Source: Streptomyces sp. NRRL WC-3626
GTDB taxonomy: Bacteria > Actinomycetota > Actinomycetes > Streptomycetales > Streptomycetaceae
Assembly (NCBI RefSeq): GCF_000718785.1
Contig: NZ_JOCA01000018.1
Location: 124,001-188,000 of the forward strand
Direction of reading: 5' to 3'
Length of the DNA: 64,000 nucleotides
The number at the start of each line of letters is the position of its first letter. Position 1 is the stretch's first letter. Positions 25,135-33,926 of the stretch are shown one piece after another. The position numbers and the translations under genes were made by a program. The notes under the pieces were generated by a model. That model was not told the origin of the DNA and did not search any database. It worked only from the letters and a program-made list of their open reading frames with translations.

Positions 25135-26058
25135 ATGCATAGTGAGCCCGTGGTCCAGGTGCAGGGCCTGGTGAAGCGGTACGGCACGAAGACCGCGGTG
25201 GACGGCCTCGACCTGGAGGCCCAGCGCGGCGTGACCGCCGTGCTCGGCCCCAACGGGGCGGGCAAGACGACCACGGTCGAGACCTGCGAGGGGTACCGGC
25301 GGCCGGATTCCGGCACGGTGCGCGTCCTGGGCCTCGACCCGGTCAGGCAGTCGGCGGCCCTGCGGCCCCGTCTCGGGGTGATGCTCCAGTCCGGCGGCGT
25401 CTACTCCGGCGCGCGGGCCGACGAGATGCTCCGGCACGTGGCGAAGCTGCACGCGCATCCGCTGGACGTGGACGCGCTGATCGAGCGTCTCGGTCTGGGC
25501 TCCTGCGGCCGTACGTCGTACCGGCGGCTCTCCGGGGGCCAGCAGCAGCGGCTCGCGCTGGCGATGGCCGTGGTGGGACGCCCGGAGCTGGTGTTCCTCG
25601 ACGAGCCGACCGCCGGTCTCGACCCGCAGGCCCGCCACGCCACCTGGGACCTGGTCCGGGATCTGCGCGCGGACGGCGTCTCCGTGATCCTCACCACCCA
25701 CTACATGGACGAGGCCGAACAGCTCGCCGACGACGTGGCGATCATCGACACCGGCCGGGTCATCGCCCAGGGCACCCCCGAGGAGCTGTGCAAGGGCGGC
25801 GCCGAGAACACGCTCCGCTTCTCGGGACGCCCGGGACTGGACATGGCCTCCCTGCTGAAGGCCCTGCCCCCCGACTCCTCGGGCGCCGAGGTGACCCCGG
25901 GCTCGTACCGGGTCACGGGCACGATCGACCCCCAGCTGCTGGCCACGGTGACGTCCTGGTGCGCGCAGCACGGAGTGATGCCGGACCGGATCTCGGTGGA
26001 ACGGCACACGCTCGAAGACGTCTTTCTCGAACTGACCGGCAAGGAGCTGCGTTCATGA
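25135..26058 (+). CDS. ABC-2 type exporter ATP-binding protein (DrrA-like)
   Basis: This is the ATPase of a two-gene exporter, 307 aa. It has Walker A GPNGAGKTT (about 44), the Q loop LQSGGVYSG, the signature RLSGGQQQRLALA, Walker B LVFLDEPTAGLD and the H loop LTTHYMDEAEQ. A C-terminal DUF4162-like extension (about 220-307) ends in DVFLELTGKELRS. This matches DrrA/antibiotic-export ATPases. The permease follows 88 bp later. The gap holds a second copy of the last 29 bp of this gene, so the original stop/start overlap with the permease appears to have been broken by an insertion. The substrate is unknown. Confidence 0.92.
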   Translation: MHSEPVVQVQGLVKRYGTKTAVDGLDLEAQRGVTAVLGPNGAGKTTTVETCEGYRRPDSGTVRVLGLDPVRQSAALRPRLGVMLQSGGVYSGARADEMLRHVAKLHAHPLDVDALIERLGLGSCGRTSYRRLSGGQQQRLALAMAVVGRPELVFLDEPTAGLDPQARHATWDLVRDLRADGVSVILTTHYMDEAEQLADDVAIIDTGRVIAQGTPEELCKGGAENTLRFSGRPGLDMASLLKALPPDSSGAEVTPGSYRVTGTIDPQLLATVTSWCAQHGVMPDRISVERHTLEDVFLELTGKELRS

Positions 26059-26146
26059 TTCCGGCCCAGACGGAGACCGGCCGGGGGTCCGGGGGTCGCC
26101 CCCCGGAAAGACACAGCCTCGAACTGACCGGCAAGGAGCTGCGTTC
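26026..26146 (+). repeat. 29-bp direct duplication of the ATPase gene end flanking a 63-bp insert
   Basis: Bases 26026-26054 and 26118-26146 are identical over 29 bp. They encode the end of the ATPase gene (LELTGKELRS region) and, in the second copy, lead into a TGA overlapped by the GTG of the permease. Between them are 63 bp that include GGCCGGGGGTCCGGGGG and GCCCCCCGG, like the GC-rich intergenic repeat elsewhere in this window. It looks like an insertion with target duplication. Confidence 0.8.
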
Positions 26147-26917
26147 GTGACGGCCACCGGCGCCTACACCCCGAAGCCGGGGGCCGCCCCCCTGACCCGC
26201 ATGATCGCGGCGCAGGCCGTGCTCGAGACGAAGATGCTGCTGCGCAACGGCGAGCAGCTGCTGCTGACGGTGATCATCCCCACGCTGCTGCTGGTGCTCT
26301 TCAGCACCGTGGACGTGGTGGACACCGGTGAGGGCGAGACGGTGGACTTCCTCGCCCCCGGCATCCTCGCGCTCGCGGTGATGTCGACGGCGTTCACCGG
26401 GCAGGCCATCGCGACGGGCTTCGAGCGCCGGTACGGCGTGCTGAAGCGGCTCGCCTCCTCGCCGCTGCCCCGCTGGGGCCTGATGACGGCGAAGACGCTG
26501 TCGGTGCTGGTCACCGAGGTGCTCCAGGTGATCCTGGTGGCGGTGATCGCCCTCGCGCTGGGCTGGTCCCCGCAGGGTGACCCGGTGTCGGTGTTCCTGC
26601 TCCTGCTGCTGGGCACCGCCGCCTTCTCCGGCCTCGGCCTGCTGATGGCCGGCACCCTCAAGGCGGAGGCGACGCTCGCCGCCGCGAACCTGGTGTTCCT
26701 GCTGCTGCTCGTGGGCGGCGGGGTGGTCGTACCCCTGGACAAGTTCCCGCCGGCGGCGCAGGACGTCCTCGGCCTCCTCCCGATCTCGGCCCTGTCCGAG
26801 GGTCTGCGGGACGTCCTGCAACACGGCACGGGAGTCCCGTGGGGCGACCTGGGGATCCTGACGGCGTGGGCGGTGGCGGGACTGGCGGCGGCGGGCAGAT
26901 TCTTCCGCTGGGAGTGA
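26147..26917 (+). CDS. ABC-2 type exporter permease (DrrB-like)
   Basis: This is a 256-aa membrane protein with six predicted helices: LLLTVIIPTLLLVLF, FLAPGILALAVMSTAFTGQAI, LQVILVAVIALALGW, FLLLLLGTAAFSGLGLLMAG, NLVFLLLLVGGGVVV and a last segment near ILTAWAVAGLAAA. The cytoplasmic ERRYGVLKRLASSPLPR is the typical ABC-2 motif. It partners with the DrrA-like ATPase. The GTG at 26147 directly follows the second copy of the duplicated 29 bp, and GGCAAGGAG upstream gives a usable ribosome-binding site. Cargo is not identifiable. Confidence 0.9.
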   Translation: MTATGAYTPKPGAAPLTRMIAAQAVLETKMLLRNGEQLLLTVIIPTLLLVLFSTVDVVDTGEGETVDFLAPGILALAVMSTAFTGQAIATGFERRYGVLKRLASSPLPRWGLMTAKTLSVLVTEVLQVILVAVIALALGWSPQGDPVSVFLLLLLGTAAFSGLGLLMAGTLKAEATLAAANLVFLLLLVGGGVVVPLDKFPPAAQDVLGLLPISALSEGLRDVLQHGTGVPWGDLGILTAWAVAGLAAAGRFFRWE

Positions 26918-27017
26918 GAACCTCCTCCGCCCCGCTCCCGCCCGGCCGACACGGACCCCGTCACCCAAGGCGCACCCTCGTGAACGCGTGCACAAGCGGC
27001 CCCCTACGATGGGGTAC

Positions 27018-28022
27018 GTGCCAAACGTGACCCGCGCCGACGCCCGTACGGCCCTGCGCAACCCCCTCGCCTTCATCGCCGCACGCTGGACCCCGGACCC
27101 CCGGACCGTCCGCCGCGCGGCCCTCGCCGCACTCGTCATGGCGGTGGTCATCGTGGTCACCGGCGGCGCCGTACGCCTCACCGGCTCCGGCCTCGGCTGC
27201 CCCACCTGGCCCAAGTGCACCGACGACTCGCTCACCACCACCTCCGAGATGGGCCTGCACGGTGTCATCGAGTTCGGCAACCGCCTGCTCACGTACGTGC
27301 TGTGCGCCGCCGTCGGCTGGGCGATCATCGCCGCGCGCTCCGAGAAGCCGTACCGGCGCAGCCTCACCCTGCTGGGCTGGACCCAGTTCTGGGTCGTCAT
27401 GGGCAACGCGATCCTCGGTGGCGTCGTGGTCCTCGTCGGCCTGAACCCGTACACGGTCGCGGCACACTTCCTGCTGTCCACGGCGCTGATCGCGGTCGCC
27501 ACGGTGATGTGGCAGCGCACGCGTGAGGGCGACGGGGAGCCCCGCCCGCTGGTCGGCAGGGCCGTGCAGCAGCTGGTGTGGTTCATGGTCGCCGCCTCGG
27601 TCCTGCTGATCGCGGTCGGCACGGTGGTCACCGGTGCGGGTCCGCACGCGGGCGACTCCAGCGAGGTGCCGCGGATGCCGCTGGACTGGGAGACGGTCAG
27701 CAAGCTGCACGCCGTGCTCGCGTGGATCGTGGTGACGCTGACGTTCGCGCTGTGGTTCGTCCTGAAGGCGGTCGACGCGCCCGCCGGGCCGCCGGCCCGT
27801 ACCCGCGAACTGTTCCTGATCCTGCTCGCGCAGGGTGCGATCGGCTACGTCCAGTACTTCACCGATCTCCCCGAGGTCCTGGTCGGCCTGCACATGTTCG
27901 GCTCGTGCGTGATGTGGATCTGGGTGGTCCGGGTCCTCCTGTCACTGCGCGAACGCCCCGCCGGCCCGTCGGCCGAGTCGGCCCCCGGCTCGGAGCCCCG
28001 TCTGGAGCCCGCGTCCGGCTGA
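27018..28022 (+). CDS. ctaA: Heme A synthase
   Basis: CtaA oxidises the C8 methyl of heme O to make heme A for cytochrome c oxidase. The protein is 334 aa with eight membrane helices in two four-helix halves. Conserved features are VTGGAVRLTGSGLGCPTWPKC with the cysteine pair in the first outer loop, the heme-ligand histidines in GLHGVIEFGNRLLTY and AHFLLSTALI, and in the second half VSKLHAVLAWIVV and LVGLHMFGS. The GTG at 27018 follows GGGG closely; the ATG at 27009 is an alternative. The partner ctaB lies about 2.5 kb away on the other strand. Confidence 0.9.
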   Translation: MPNVTRADARTALRNPLAFIAARWTPDPRTVRRAALAALVMAVVIVVTGGAVRLTGSGLGCPTWPKCTDDSLTTTSEMGLHGVIEFGNRLLTYVLCAAVGWAIIAARSEKPYRRSLTLLGWTQFWVVMGNAILGGVVVLVGLNPYTVAAHFLLSTALIAVATVMWQRTREGDGEPRPLVGRAVQQLVWFMVAASVLLIAVGTVVTGAGPHAGDSSEVPRMPLDWETVSKLHAVLAWIVVTLTFALWFVLKAVDAPAGPPARTRELFLILLAQGAIGYVQYFTDLPEVLVGLHMFGSCVMWIWVVRVLLSLRERPAGPSAESAPGSEPRLEPASG

Positions 28023-28068
28023 ACGGGCTCGCGTCGCCTCCGCCGGCCTTCCACCCCGTCCGGCAGAG

Positions 28069-28120
28069 TCAGCCCCTTTGGCCTTTGAGGAGCGGGGTCC
28101 GGGGCGGGGCCCCGGTCTCG
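28069..28120 (+). repeat. Streptomyces intergenic GC-rich repeat, copy 2
   Basis: TCAGCCCCTTTGGCCTTTGA and the following GGAGCGGGGTCCGGGGC match the copies at 48760 and 38226 in orientation and order. On the minus strand it encodes the last residues and the TGA stop of the nucleotidyltransferase gene. Confidence 0.8.
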
Positions 28121-28881
28121 GCGGGGGCGCACCCGGCAGCCGCCACCAGCGCGTCGATCGCCGGCCCCAGGTAGCCGCGGGTCAGCCGGGCCCGGCGCGC
28201 GATCCACTCCTCGGTGGGCGGTACGGGATCGTCGTAGCGCCGCCGCCCGATGTCCTCCACGACCTCTTCGGGCGCGCCGAGGCCGGGCAGTACGTCGAGC
28301 GCCTCCCGCTTGGAGATCAGCCGGCCCTCGCGCAGTGTGACGGTGGCGCGGGCGAAGGTCAGCAGGCCCAGGTCGACCCATACGTCCCGTGTCCAGTTGG
28401 CGGCCCGGTCCACCTCCCGCCGCCAGTAGTCACGCTGGTCGCGCACCACGAACGCGGCGAGTTCCTCCTCCGGCACCGGCGGCAGGACGTCCGCGGGCGG
28501 CACCCCGTACAGGACCCGGCCGAAGGTGTGCAGCTCGGCGCGGGTGACCGGGGTGACCGGCCGTTCGAACAGCCGCCCGTGCGCCCAGGTGAGGTGGCGC
28601 CGCCCGGCGTCCGCCGCGGTCTTCGGTGTCGAATACGAGCAGTGCAGCCGGTCGGCGAGAGGCTCGTTCCGCAGCCGTGCGTGCAGCAGCGCGAGGCGCC
28701 ACACCGTCCGGGGCGCGATGGGGTGGTCCAGGACCGCGATCAGATCCAGGTCGCTGCGGCCCTCCTGGTAGTCCCCGCCGGCCAGGGAGCCGTGCGCCCA
28801 CACGGCGACGGGGGCGAGCGGCGCCAGGCCGTTGAGGAAGCTGTCGAGCAACGCGTCGGTCCGCATCCGCCCAGTCTTCAC
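28069..28881 (-). CDS. Nucleotidyltransferase-domain protein (aminoglycoside adenylyltransferase-like fold)
   Basis: This 270-aa protein has a polymerase-beta-type nucleotidyltransferase motif: HGSLAGGDYQEGRSDLDLIAV, in part, the GS-x9-D-x-D pattern that binds Mg-ATP. A helical domain follows (about 90-250) with ERPVTPVTRAEL and FVVRDQRDYWRREV. It resembles ANT/AadA-type fold proteins, but no resistance function can be claimed. The last 16 residues or so (GAPPRTPLLKGQRG) are encoded by a GC-rich repeat, including the stop codon. The start may be the GTG at 28881 or the ATG at 28866. It begins 3 bp after the amidohydrolase stop. Confidence 0.75.
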   Translation of the reverse strand: MKTGRMRTDALLDSFLNGLAPLAPVAVWAHGSLAGGDYQEGRSDLDLIAVLDHPIAPRTVWRLALLHARLRNEPLADRLHCSYSTPKTAADAGRRHLTWAHGRLFERPVTPVTRAELHTFGRVLYGVPPADVLPPVPEEELAAFVVRDQRDYWRREVDRAANWTRDVWVDLGLLTFARATVTLREGRLISKREALDVLPGLGAPEEVVEDIGRRRYDDPVPPTEEWIARRARLTRGYLGPAIDALVAAAGCAPAETGAPPRTPLLKGQRG

Positions 28882-28884
28882 AAC

Positions 28885-29982
28885 TCAGTCCAGGCTGTAC
28901 ACCCGGCCGGCGTTCCCCGAGGCGATCAGTCCCGCCACCCGCTGCGCGTCGTCCAGCGACCACGCGCCCTCGGCCACCCATGTGCCCAGCACCCGCCCCA
29001 GCGCCTCGCGGAACAACTGCGCCCCGACCACATGCAGCTCCGGCAGCCCCTGCGCCCCGCTGGAGAAGAGGATCTTGCCGAACGGGGCGAGTTCCAGAAG
29101 CTCCGCCAGGACCGTCGCCGCCCGGGCACCCGTGCGGACCAGGGCGGCCCCGCAGTCCGCGTACACGTGCGGAAAGACGCCCGCGAGATGCGCGGCATGC
29201 CGGTGGTACGGATACCCGTGCAGCAGTACGAGGTCGGTGCCCAGACCCGCGGTGGCCCGCACGAAGTCGATCAGCAGCACGGGATCGGTACGCGGCCCCG
29301 GCGCCGCAAGCCCGGCGTGCAACTGGAGCGGCCGCCCCGAGGCGACGGCGATCCACAGCAGATGCCGTAACAGCACGGGATCGCTCAGCGCTTCCCCGAC
29401 CCGCCGCGCCCCCAGCCACCGCCCCGCCGCCCCCCGCACCTCCCCCGGCCCGGGCGGCTCGGGCGCGAGGGCGAGGCCGTGCCGGACCCCGGCGACCGAG
29501 GTGAACGCGACGGCGTGCGCGGCCGCGGCGTGCACCGACTCGGCGAGGTTGGCGAGGAAGCACTCGACGGTGCCGGAGGTGTCGGCGACCTGCTCGGCGA
29601 GCTGTTCCAGACGGACGATCTCATGGGCGTCGGCGTCCCCGGCCACGCCCAGCTCGGTCGGTCCGGTGAGATCACCGGGCAGCCCCGTGTCGACGAGATA
29701 GGCCGTGATCCCGCTGCCCCTCAGCAGCCGCCGCCCGGCCTCGACCACGCCCAGTTCCCGGCGCCGGGCGAGATAGCTGGCGGGCGGGCAGTGCGGCTCC
29801 AGGCCGAGCAGGGGCGGGCACCAGCGGCGTACGGCGAAGCCGGTCTGGGTGTCGAAGAGGGTGGTGCCGGGGGCGGGCGGGCCCTCGGTGGGGGTGAGCT
29901 GGGCCTCGAACGTGCCCAGGCCCAGCTCGGTGCGGAGCACTCCGTGGCAGTACTGGTCCACGAGTGAGGGTGTTTCGATCAT
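28885..29982 (-). CDS. Amidohydrolase-family protein (FluG C-terminal-like)
   Basis: This 365-aa protein has the look of a metal-dependent amidohydrolase: DQYCHGVL at the start in place of the usual HxH, LQLHAGLAAPG in mid-protein, LVLLHGYPYHRHAAHLAGVFPHVYADC, and the end ILFSSGAQGLPELHVVGAQLFREAL. The last two blocks resemble the amidohydrolase domain of FluG-like glutamine-synthetase fusions. The N-terminal HxH is replaced (CH), so catalytic metal binding is uncertain. It is co-transcribed with the downstream nucleotidyltransferase gene (3-bp gap). The substrate is unknown. Confidence 0.75.
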   Translation of the reverse strand: MIETPSLVDQYCHGVLRTELGLGTFEAQLTPTEGPPAPGTTLFDTQTGFAVRRWCPPLLGLEPHCPPASYLARRRELGVVEAGRRLLRGSGITAYLVDTGLPGDLTGPTELGVAGDADAHEIVRLEQLAEQVADTSGTVECFLANLAESVHAAAAHAVAFTSVAGVRHGLALAPEPPGPGEVRGAAGRWLGARRVGEALSDPVLLRHLLWIAVASGRPLQLHAGLAAPGPRTDPVLLIDFVRATAGLGTDLVLLHGYPYHRHAAHLAGVFPHVYADCGAALVRTGARAATVLAELLELAPFGKILFSSGAQGLPELHVVGAQLFREALGRVLGTWVAEGAWSLDDAQRVAGLIASGNAGRVYSLD

Positions 29983-30074
29983 CCGGGCTCCCCGTGATGG
30001 ACCGTGGCCGTCACAGTCCTAACGGGTGAACCCCGGAAGAGGTCGCGCGCCTGCCGGGTACCGGCCGGTTTCAC

Positions 30075-30407
30075 TCAGTCCTTGGAGGACCCGCCGACCT
30101 GGATTCCCGCCATGCGGCTCCACTCGTACGGCCCGGTCCTCACCTTCGCCGCGAACTCGCCGTCGAAGGTCTCGTGGCGGGTGATGCCCGCCTTCTCGAC
30201 GGCCTTCTCGGCGATCTCCATCGACGGGGCGAACACGTCCCCCCAGTCGCCGTCCTCGCCGACGAGGACGATACGGGCGCCGCGCTGCCCGAGGTACGCG
30301 ATCTGTCCCTCGGCGCCGCCGTGAGCCGTGGCGAAGCCGGTGATCTGCCGGGCGAGCCGGGCCGCCTTCTGCTCGGCCTTCGGGTCCACTTGCTGCGTGT
30401 CTGCCAT
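30075..30407 (-). CDS. Conserved actinobacterial protein of unknown function
   Basis: I do not recognise a named family. It has 110 aa from the ATG at 30407; an open frame runs further upstream but through the ctaB terminator hairpin. The start MADTQQVDPKAEQKAARLARQ is charged and helical. The centre has IAYLGQRGARIVLVGEDGDWGDVFA, which looks like two beta strands, then an alpha helix and TGPYEWSRMAGIQVGG. It has no signal peptide, membrane segment or cysteine. It lies downstream of ctaB on the same strand but is separated from it by a hairpin. Confidence 0.72.
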   Translation of the reverse strand: MADTQQVDPKAEQKAARLARQITGFATAHGGAEGQIAYLGQRGARIVLVGEDGDWGDVFAPSMEIAEKAVEKAGITRHETFDGEFAAKVRTGPYEWSRMAGIQVGGSSKD

Positions 30408-30444
30408 GACCAGGATGCTACCGACGGGTAGATCGAACGGCGAC

Positions 30445-30480
30445 GGGCGGGGTCCGTGGCCTTGACCACGTACCCCGCCC
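30445..30480 (-). terminator. Terminator after ctaB
   Basis: Arms 30445-30459 and 30466-30480 pair over 15 bp with one mismatch and a 6-nt loop, 31 bp beyond the ctaB stop. It separates ctaB from the next gene on the same strand. Confidence 0.75.
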
Positions 30481-30510
30481 GGTCGGCGGAAAAGAGCGGG
30501 CAGGGAGCGG

Positions 30511-31458
30511 TTACCGCAGGAACGGGTCCACCGCGACGGCCACGAAGAGCAGCGACACATAGGTGATGGACCAGTGGAACAGCCGCATCTCCTTGAGCTT
30601 GCCGCCCGTCACCTCGGCCTTCGCGCGGTTCAGCAGCGCGTGCGCCTCCCACAGCCACCAGCCGCCCGCCGCGAGGGCCACCGCCGTGTAGAACCAGCCG
30701 GTGTAGCCCAGCGGGGTGAGCAGCAGCGACACCGCGACCATGACCCAGCTGTAGATCACGATCTGCTGGGCGACCGCCTTGTTGGAGGCGATGACCGGCA
30801 GCATCGGCACGCCCACGCGCGCGTAGTCCTCCTTGACCTTCATGGACAGCGGCCAGTAGTGCGGCGGCGTCCAGAAGAAGATGACGAGGAAGAGGATGAC
30901 CGGCGCCCACGCCATCGAGTTGGTGACCGCGGACCAGCCGATCAGCACCGGCATGCAGCCGGCGATGCCGCCCCAGACGATGTTCTGCGACGTACGCCGT
31001 TTGAGGATCATCGTGTAGACGACGACGTAGAAGAGGAGTGCGCCGAGGGAGAGCCACGCGGACAGCCAGTTGACGGTCAGCCCGAAGAGCAGCGTCGAGA
31101 CGACCGCGAGGGAGATGCCGAAGGCGAGGCACTCGCGCGGGCTGACCATGCCGGTCACCAGCGGACGCTGGGCGGTGCGGTCCATCAGCGCGTCGATGTC
31201 GCGGTCGATGTACATGTTGAGCGCGTTGGCGCCCCCCGCCGACAGGTAGCCGCCGAGACAGGTCAGCAGCACCAGCGTCAGGTCGGGCACCCCCTGCTGC
31301 GCCAGGAACATCACCGGGACGGTGGTGATGAGGAGCAGTTCGATGATCCGCGGCTTGGTGAGCGCCACGAAGGCCATCACACGCGCCCCGAACGGCCGAC
31401 GGGCAGTGCTCTGACTGGTCCCCAGCACCCCGGCTGGACGGGATTCAACGGCCGTCAC
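30511..31458 (-). CDS. ctaB: Protoheme IX farnesyltransferase (heme O synthase)
   Basis: CtaB adds a farnesyl group to heme b, giving heme O, the substrate of CtaA. The protein is 315 aa from the GTG at 31458, which follows GGGGTGTAC and gives the known N-terminus [12 protein letters not shown]. It is a UbiA-family prenyltransferase with about nine membrane helices. The metal-prenyl motif is [18 protein letters not shown], and the second acidic loop is near [18 protein letters not shown] and [13 protein letters not shown]. The 346 bp between it and the divergent tkt gene must hold both promoters. Confidence 0.93.
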   Translation of the reverse strand: MTAVESRPAGVLGTSQSTARRPFGARVMAFVALTKPRIIELLLITTVPVMFLAQQGVPDLTLVLLTCLGGYLSAGGANALNMYIDRDIDALMDRTAQRPLVTGMVSPRECLAFGISLAVVSTLLFGLTVNWLSAWLSLGALLFYVVVYTMILKRRTSQNIVWGGIAGCMPVLIGWSAVTNSMAWAPVILFLVIFFWTPPHYWPLSMKVKEDYARVGVPMLPVIASNKAVAQQIVIYSWVMVAVSLLLTPLGYTGWFYTAVALAAGGWWLWEAHALLNRAKAEVTGGKLKEMRLFHWSITYVSLLFVAVAVDPFLR

Positions 31459-31804
31459 GTACACCCCTACAGAGACATCCCAGCAAGCCTCCCCAGGTGA
31501 AGCGGGGGTAAGGGCTCGCGCGTACCACGCCACTGTAGACGTTGCCCAGACCCGGACATTCGCGGGGGTCCGCTCGTGTTGGCCGGCAGCCTCCGAGGTG
31601 CGGTTCGAAGCTCGATTGAGCACCCGGATGAGCGGCTCCGTATTCATCTGCCGAATGCGGAAACTTCCCAGCCAGGAGGCGGATCGACGGGAGTGCCCGC
31701 ACTCTGGAATGACTCGGAAAAACGCACGTTATAGAGGGGTAGGCTCGACCTCGCCGGTGGGCCGTCACCGGCATCCGACATGTGGAGAGGAGCCCTGACT
31801 CAGG
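31459..31804. promoter_or_regulatory. Divergent promoter region between ctaB and tkt
   Basis: No gene is supported in these 346 bp. It is somewhat lower in GC than its surroundings (stretches such as CGTTATAGAGGGGTAGGCT near 31728-31745), as expected for promoters. TAGGCT at 31740 is a fair -10 candidate for tkt, but no -35 match is seen at the right distance. No operator or riboswitch was recognised. Confidence 0.4.
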
Positions 31805-33892
31805 GTGAGCACAAAGCCGACCACCACAGACCTCGAGTGGACCGAGTTGGATCAGCGGGCCGTCGACACCGCCCGCGTCCTGGCCGCCGATGCCGTACAG
31901 AAGGTCGGTAACGGCCATCCGGGTACGGCGATGAGTTTGGCGCCTGCCGCCTACACCCTCTTCCAGAAGGTGATGCGGCACGACCCGGCGGACGCCGACT
32001 GGGTCGGGCGGGACCGTTTCGTCCTGTCCGCCGGGCATTCGTCCCTGACCCTGTACACCCAGCTCTACCTCGCCGGTTTCGGCCTGGAGCTGGACGACCT
32101 GAAGGCGTTCCGCACCTGGGGCTCGAAGACGCCGGGCCACCCGGAGTACGGGCACACCACGGGCGTCGAGACGACGACCGGCCCGCTGGGCCAGGGTGTC
32201 GCCAACGCCGTGGGCATGGCGATGGCCGCGCGCTACGAGCGCGGTCTGTTCGACCCGGAGGCCGCCGAGGGCGAGTCGCCGTTCGACCACTTCGTGTACT
32301 GCATCGCCGGTGACGGCTGCCTCCAGGAGGGCATCTCCGCCGAGGCGTCCTCGATGGCCGGCCACCAGAAGCTGGGCAACCTGGTCCTGCTGTGGGACGA
32401 CAACCACATCTCGATCGAGGGCGACACCGAGACGGCCGTCTCGGAGGACACCGTCAAGCGGTACGAGGCGTACGGCTGGCACGTCCAGCGGGTCGCCCCG
32501 AAGCCGGACGGCGACCTGGACCCGAACGCGCTCTACGACGCGATCGAGGAGGCCAGGAAGGTCACCGACCGGCCGTCGTTCATCGCGATGCGTTCGATCA
32601 TCGCCTGGCCCGCGCCGAACGCGCAGAACACGGAGGCCGCGCACGGCTCGGCGCTCGGCGACGACGAGGTGGCGGCCACCAAGCGGGTCCTCGGCTTCGA
32701 CCCGGAGCAGTCCTTCGAGGTCACCGACGAGGTCATCGGCCACACCCGCAAGGCGCTGGAGCGGGGCCAGGCGGCCCGCGCGGTGTGGGAGAAGTCCTAC
32801 CAGCAGTGGCGGGACAACAACCCGGAGCGCGCCGCCGAGTACGACCGGATCGCCGCGGGTGACCTGCCGGAGGGCTGGCAGGAGTCGATCCCGGTGTTCG
32901 AGCCGGGCAAGGGCGTCGCCACACGTGCCGCGTCCGGCAAGGTGCTCCAGTCGCTCGGCGCGGTCGTCCCTGAGCTGTGGGGCGGCTCGGCCGACCTGGC
33001 GGGCTCCAACAACACGACGATCGACAAGACGTCGTCGTTCCTCCCGGCGGACAACCCGCTGCCGGAGGCGGACCCGTACGGGCGCACGATCCACTTCGGT
33101 ATCCGTGAGCACGCGATGGCCGCGGAGATGAACGGCATCGCGCTGCACGGCAACACGCGCATCTACGGCGGCACCTTCCTGGTGTTCTCCGACTACATGC
33201 GCAACGCGGTGCGCCTGTCGGCGCTGATGCACCTGCCGGTGACGTACGTGTGGACGCACGACTCCGTCGGTCTCGGCGAGGACGGCCCGACGCACCAGCC
33301 GGTCGAGCACCTGGCCGCGCTGCGCGCCATCCCGGGTCTGAACGTGGTCCGCCCGGCGGACGCCAACGAGACCGCGATCGCCTGGCGGGAGATCCTCACC
33401 CGCTGGACGAAGGAGTTCGGCAAGGGCGCCCCGCACGGTCTGGCGCTGACCCGCCAGGGCGTGCCGACGTACGAGCCGAACGAGGACGCGGCGAAGGGCG
33501 GCTATGTGCTGTTCGACGCCGAGGGCGGCGACGCCCAGGTCGTTCTCATCGCGACCGGTTCCGAGGTGCACGTCGCCGTGGAGGCGCGCGAGCGGCTGCA
33601 GGCCGACGGTGTGCCCACGCGTGTGGTGTCGATGCCGTCCGTGGAGTGGTTCGAGGAGCAGGACCAGGGGTACCGGGACAGCGTCCTGCCGCCGGCCGTC
33701 AAGGCGCGCGTGGCCGTCGAGGCCGGTATCGGTCTCACGTGGCACAAGTACGTCGGGGACGCCGGCCGGATCGTGTCCCTGGAGCACTTCGGTGCCTCCG
33801 CCGACGGCAAGGTGCTGTTCGAGAAGTTCGGCTTCACCGCCGAGAACGTGGCCGCGCAGGCCCGGGAATCACTCGCCGCAGCCCAGCGCTGA
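31805..33892 (+). CDS. tkt: Transketolase
   Basis: Transketolase moves two-carbon units between sugar phosphates in the pentose phosphate pathway using thiamine diphosphate. The protein is 695 aa, the full family length. Visible sites are the N-terminal [29 protein letters not shown], the ThDP motif [19 protein letters not shown], the second-domain [12 protein letters not shown] with the catalytic Glu, and [20 protein letters not shown]. The start is GTG at 31805. It opens the tkt-tal-zwf-opcA-pgl gene set on the plus strand. Confidence 0.96.
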   Translation: MSTKPTTTDLEWTELDQRAVDTARVLAADAVQKVGNGHPGTAMSLAPAAYTLFQKVMRHDPADADWVGRDRFVLSAGHSSLTLYTQLYLAGFGLELDDLKAFRTWGSKTPGHPEYGHTTGVETTTGPLGQGVANAVGMAMAARYERGLFDPEAAEGESPFDHFVYCIAGDGCLQEGISAEASSMAGHQKLGNLVLLWDDNHISIEGDTETAVSEDTVKRYEAYGWHVQRVAPKPDGDLDPNALYDAIEEARKVTDRPSFIAMRSIIAWPAPNAQNTEAAHGSALGDDEVAATKRVLGFDPEQSFEVTDEVIGHTRKALERGQAARAVWEKSYQQWRDNNPERAAEYDRIAAGDLPEGWQESIPVFEPGKGVATRAASGKVLQSLGAVVPELWGGSADLAGSNNTTIDKTSSFLPADNPLPEADPYGRTIHFGIREHAMAAEMNGIALHGNTRIYGGTFLVFSDYMRNAVRLSALMHLPVTYVWTHDSVGLGEDGPTHQPVEHLAALRAIPGLNVVRPADANETAIAWREILTRWTKEFGKGAPHGLALTRQGVPTYEPNEDAAKGGYVLFDAEGGDAQVVLIATGSEVHVAVEARERLQADGVPTRVVSMPSVEWFEEQDQGYRDSVLPPAVKARVAVEAGIGLTWHKYVGDAGRIVSLEHFGASADGKVLFEKFGFTAENVAAQARESLAAAQR

Positions 33893-33926
33893 CGCTTATA
33901 TACGACACGTAGGAGATGGAATTTCC

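Noticed and set aside
25788..26150. A small gene whose product ends ELTGKELRS like the exporter ATPase
   Set aside because: It is a shifted frame inside the ATPase gene. The matching end comes from the 29-bp direct duplication and not from a second protein.
31459..31804. N-terminal extension of ctaB and a small plus-strand gene in the ctaB-tkt gap
   Set aside because: The extension has no ribosome-binding site and is not part of the known CtaB N-terminus. The plus-strand frame near 31598 has no recognisable features and lies in a probable promoter region.
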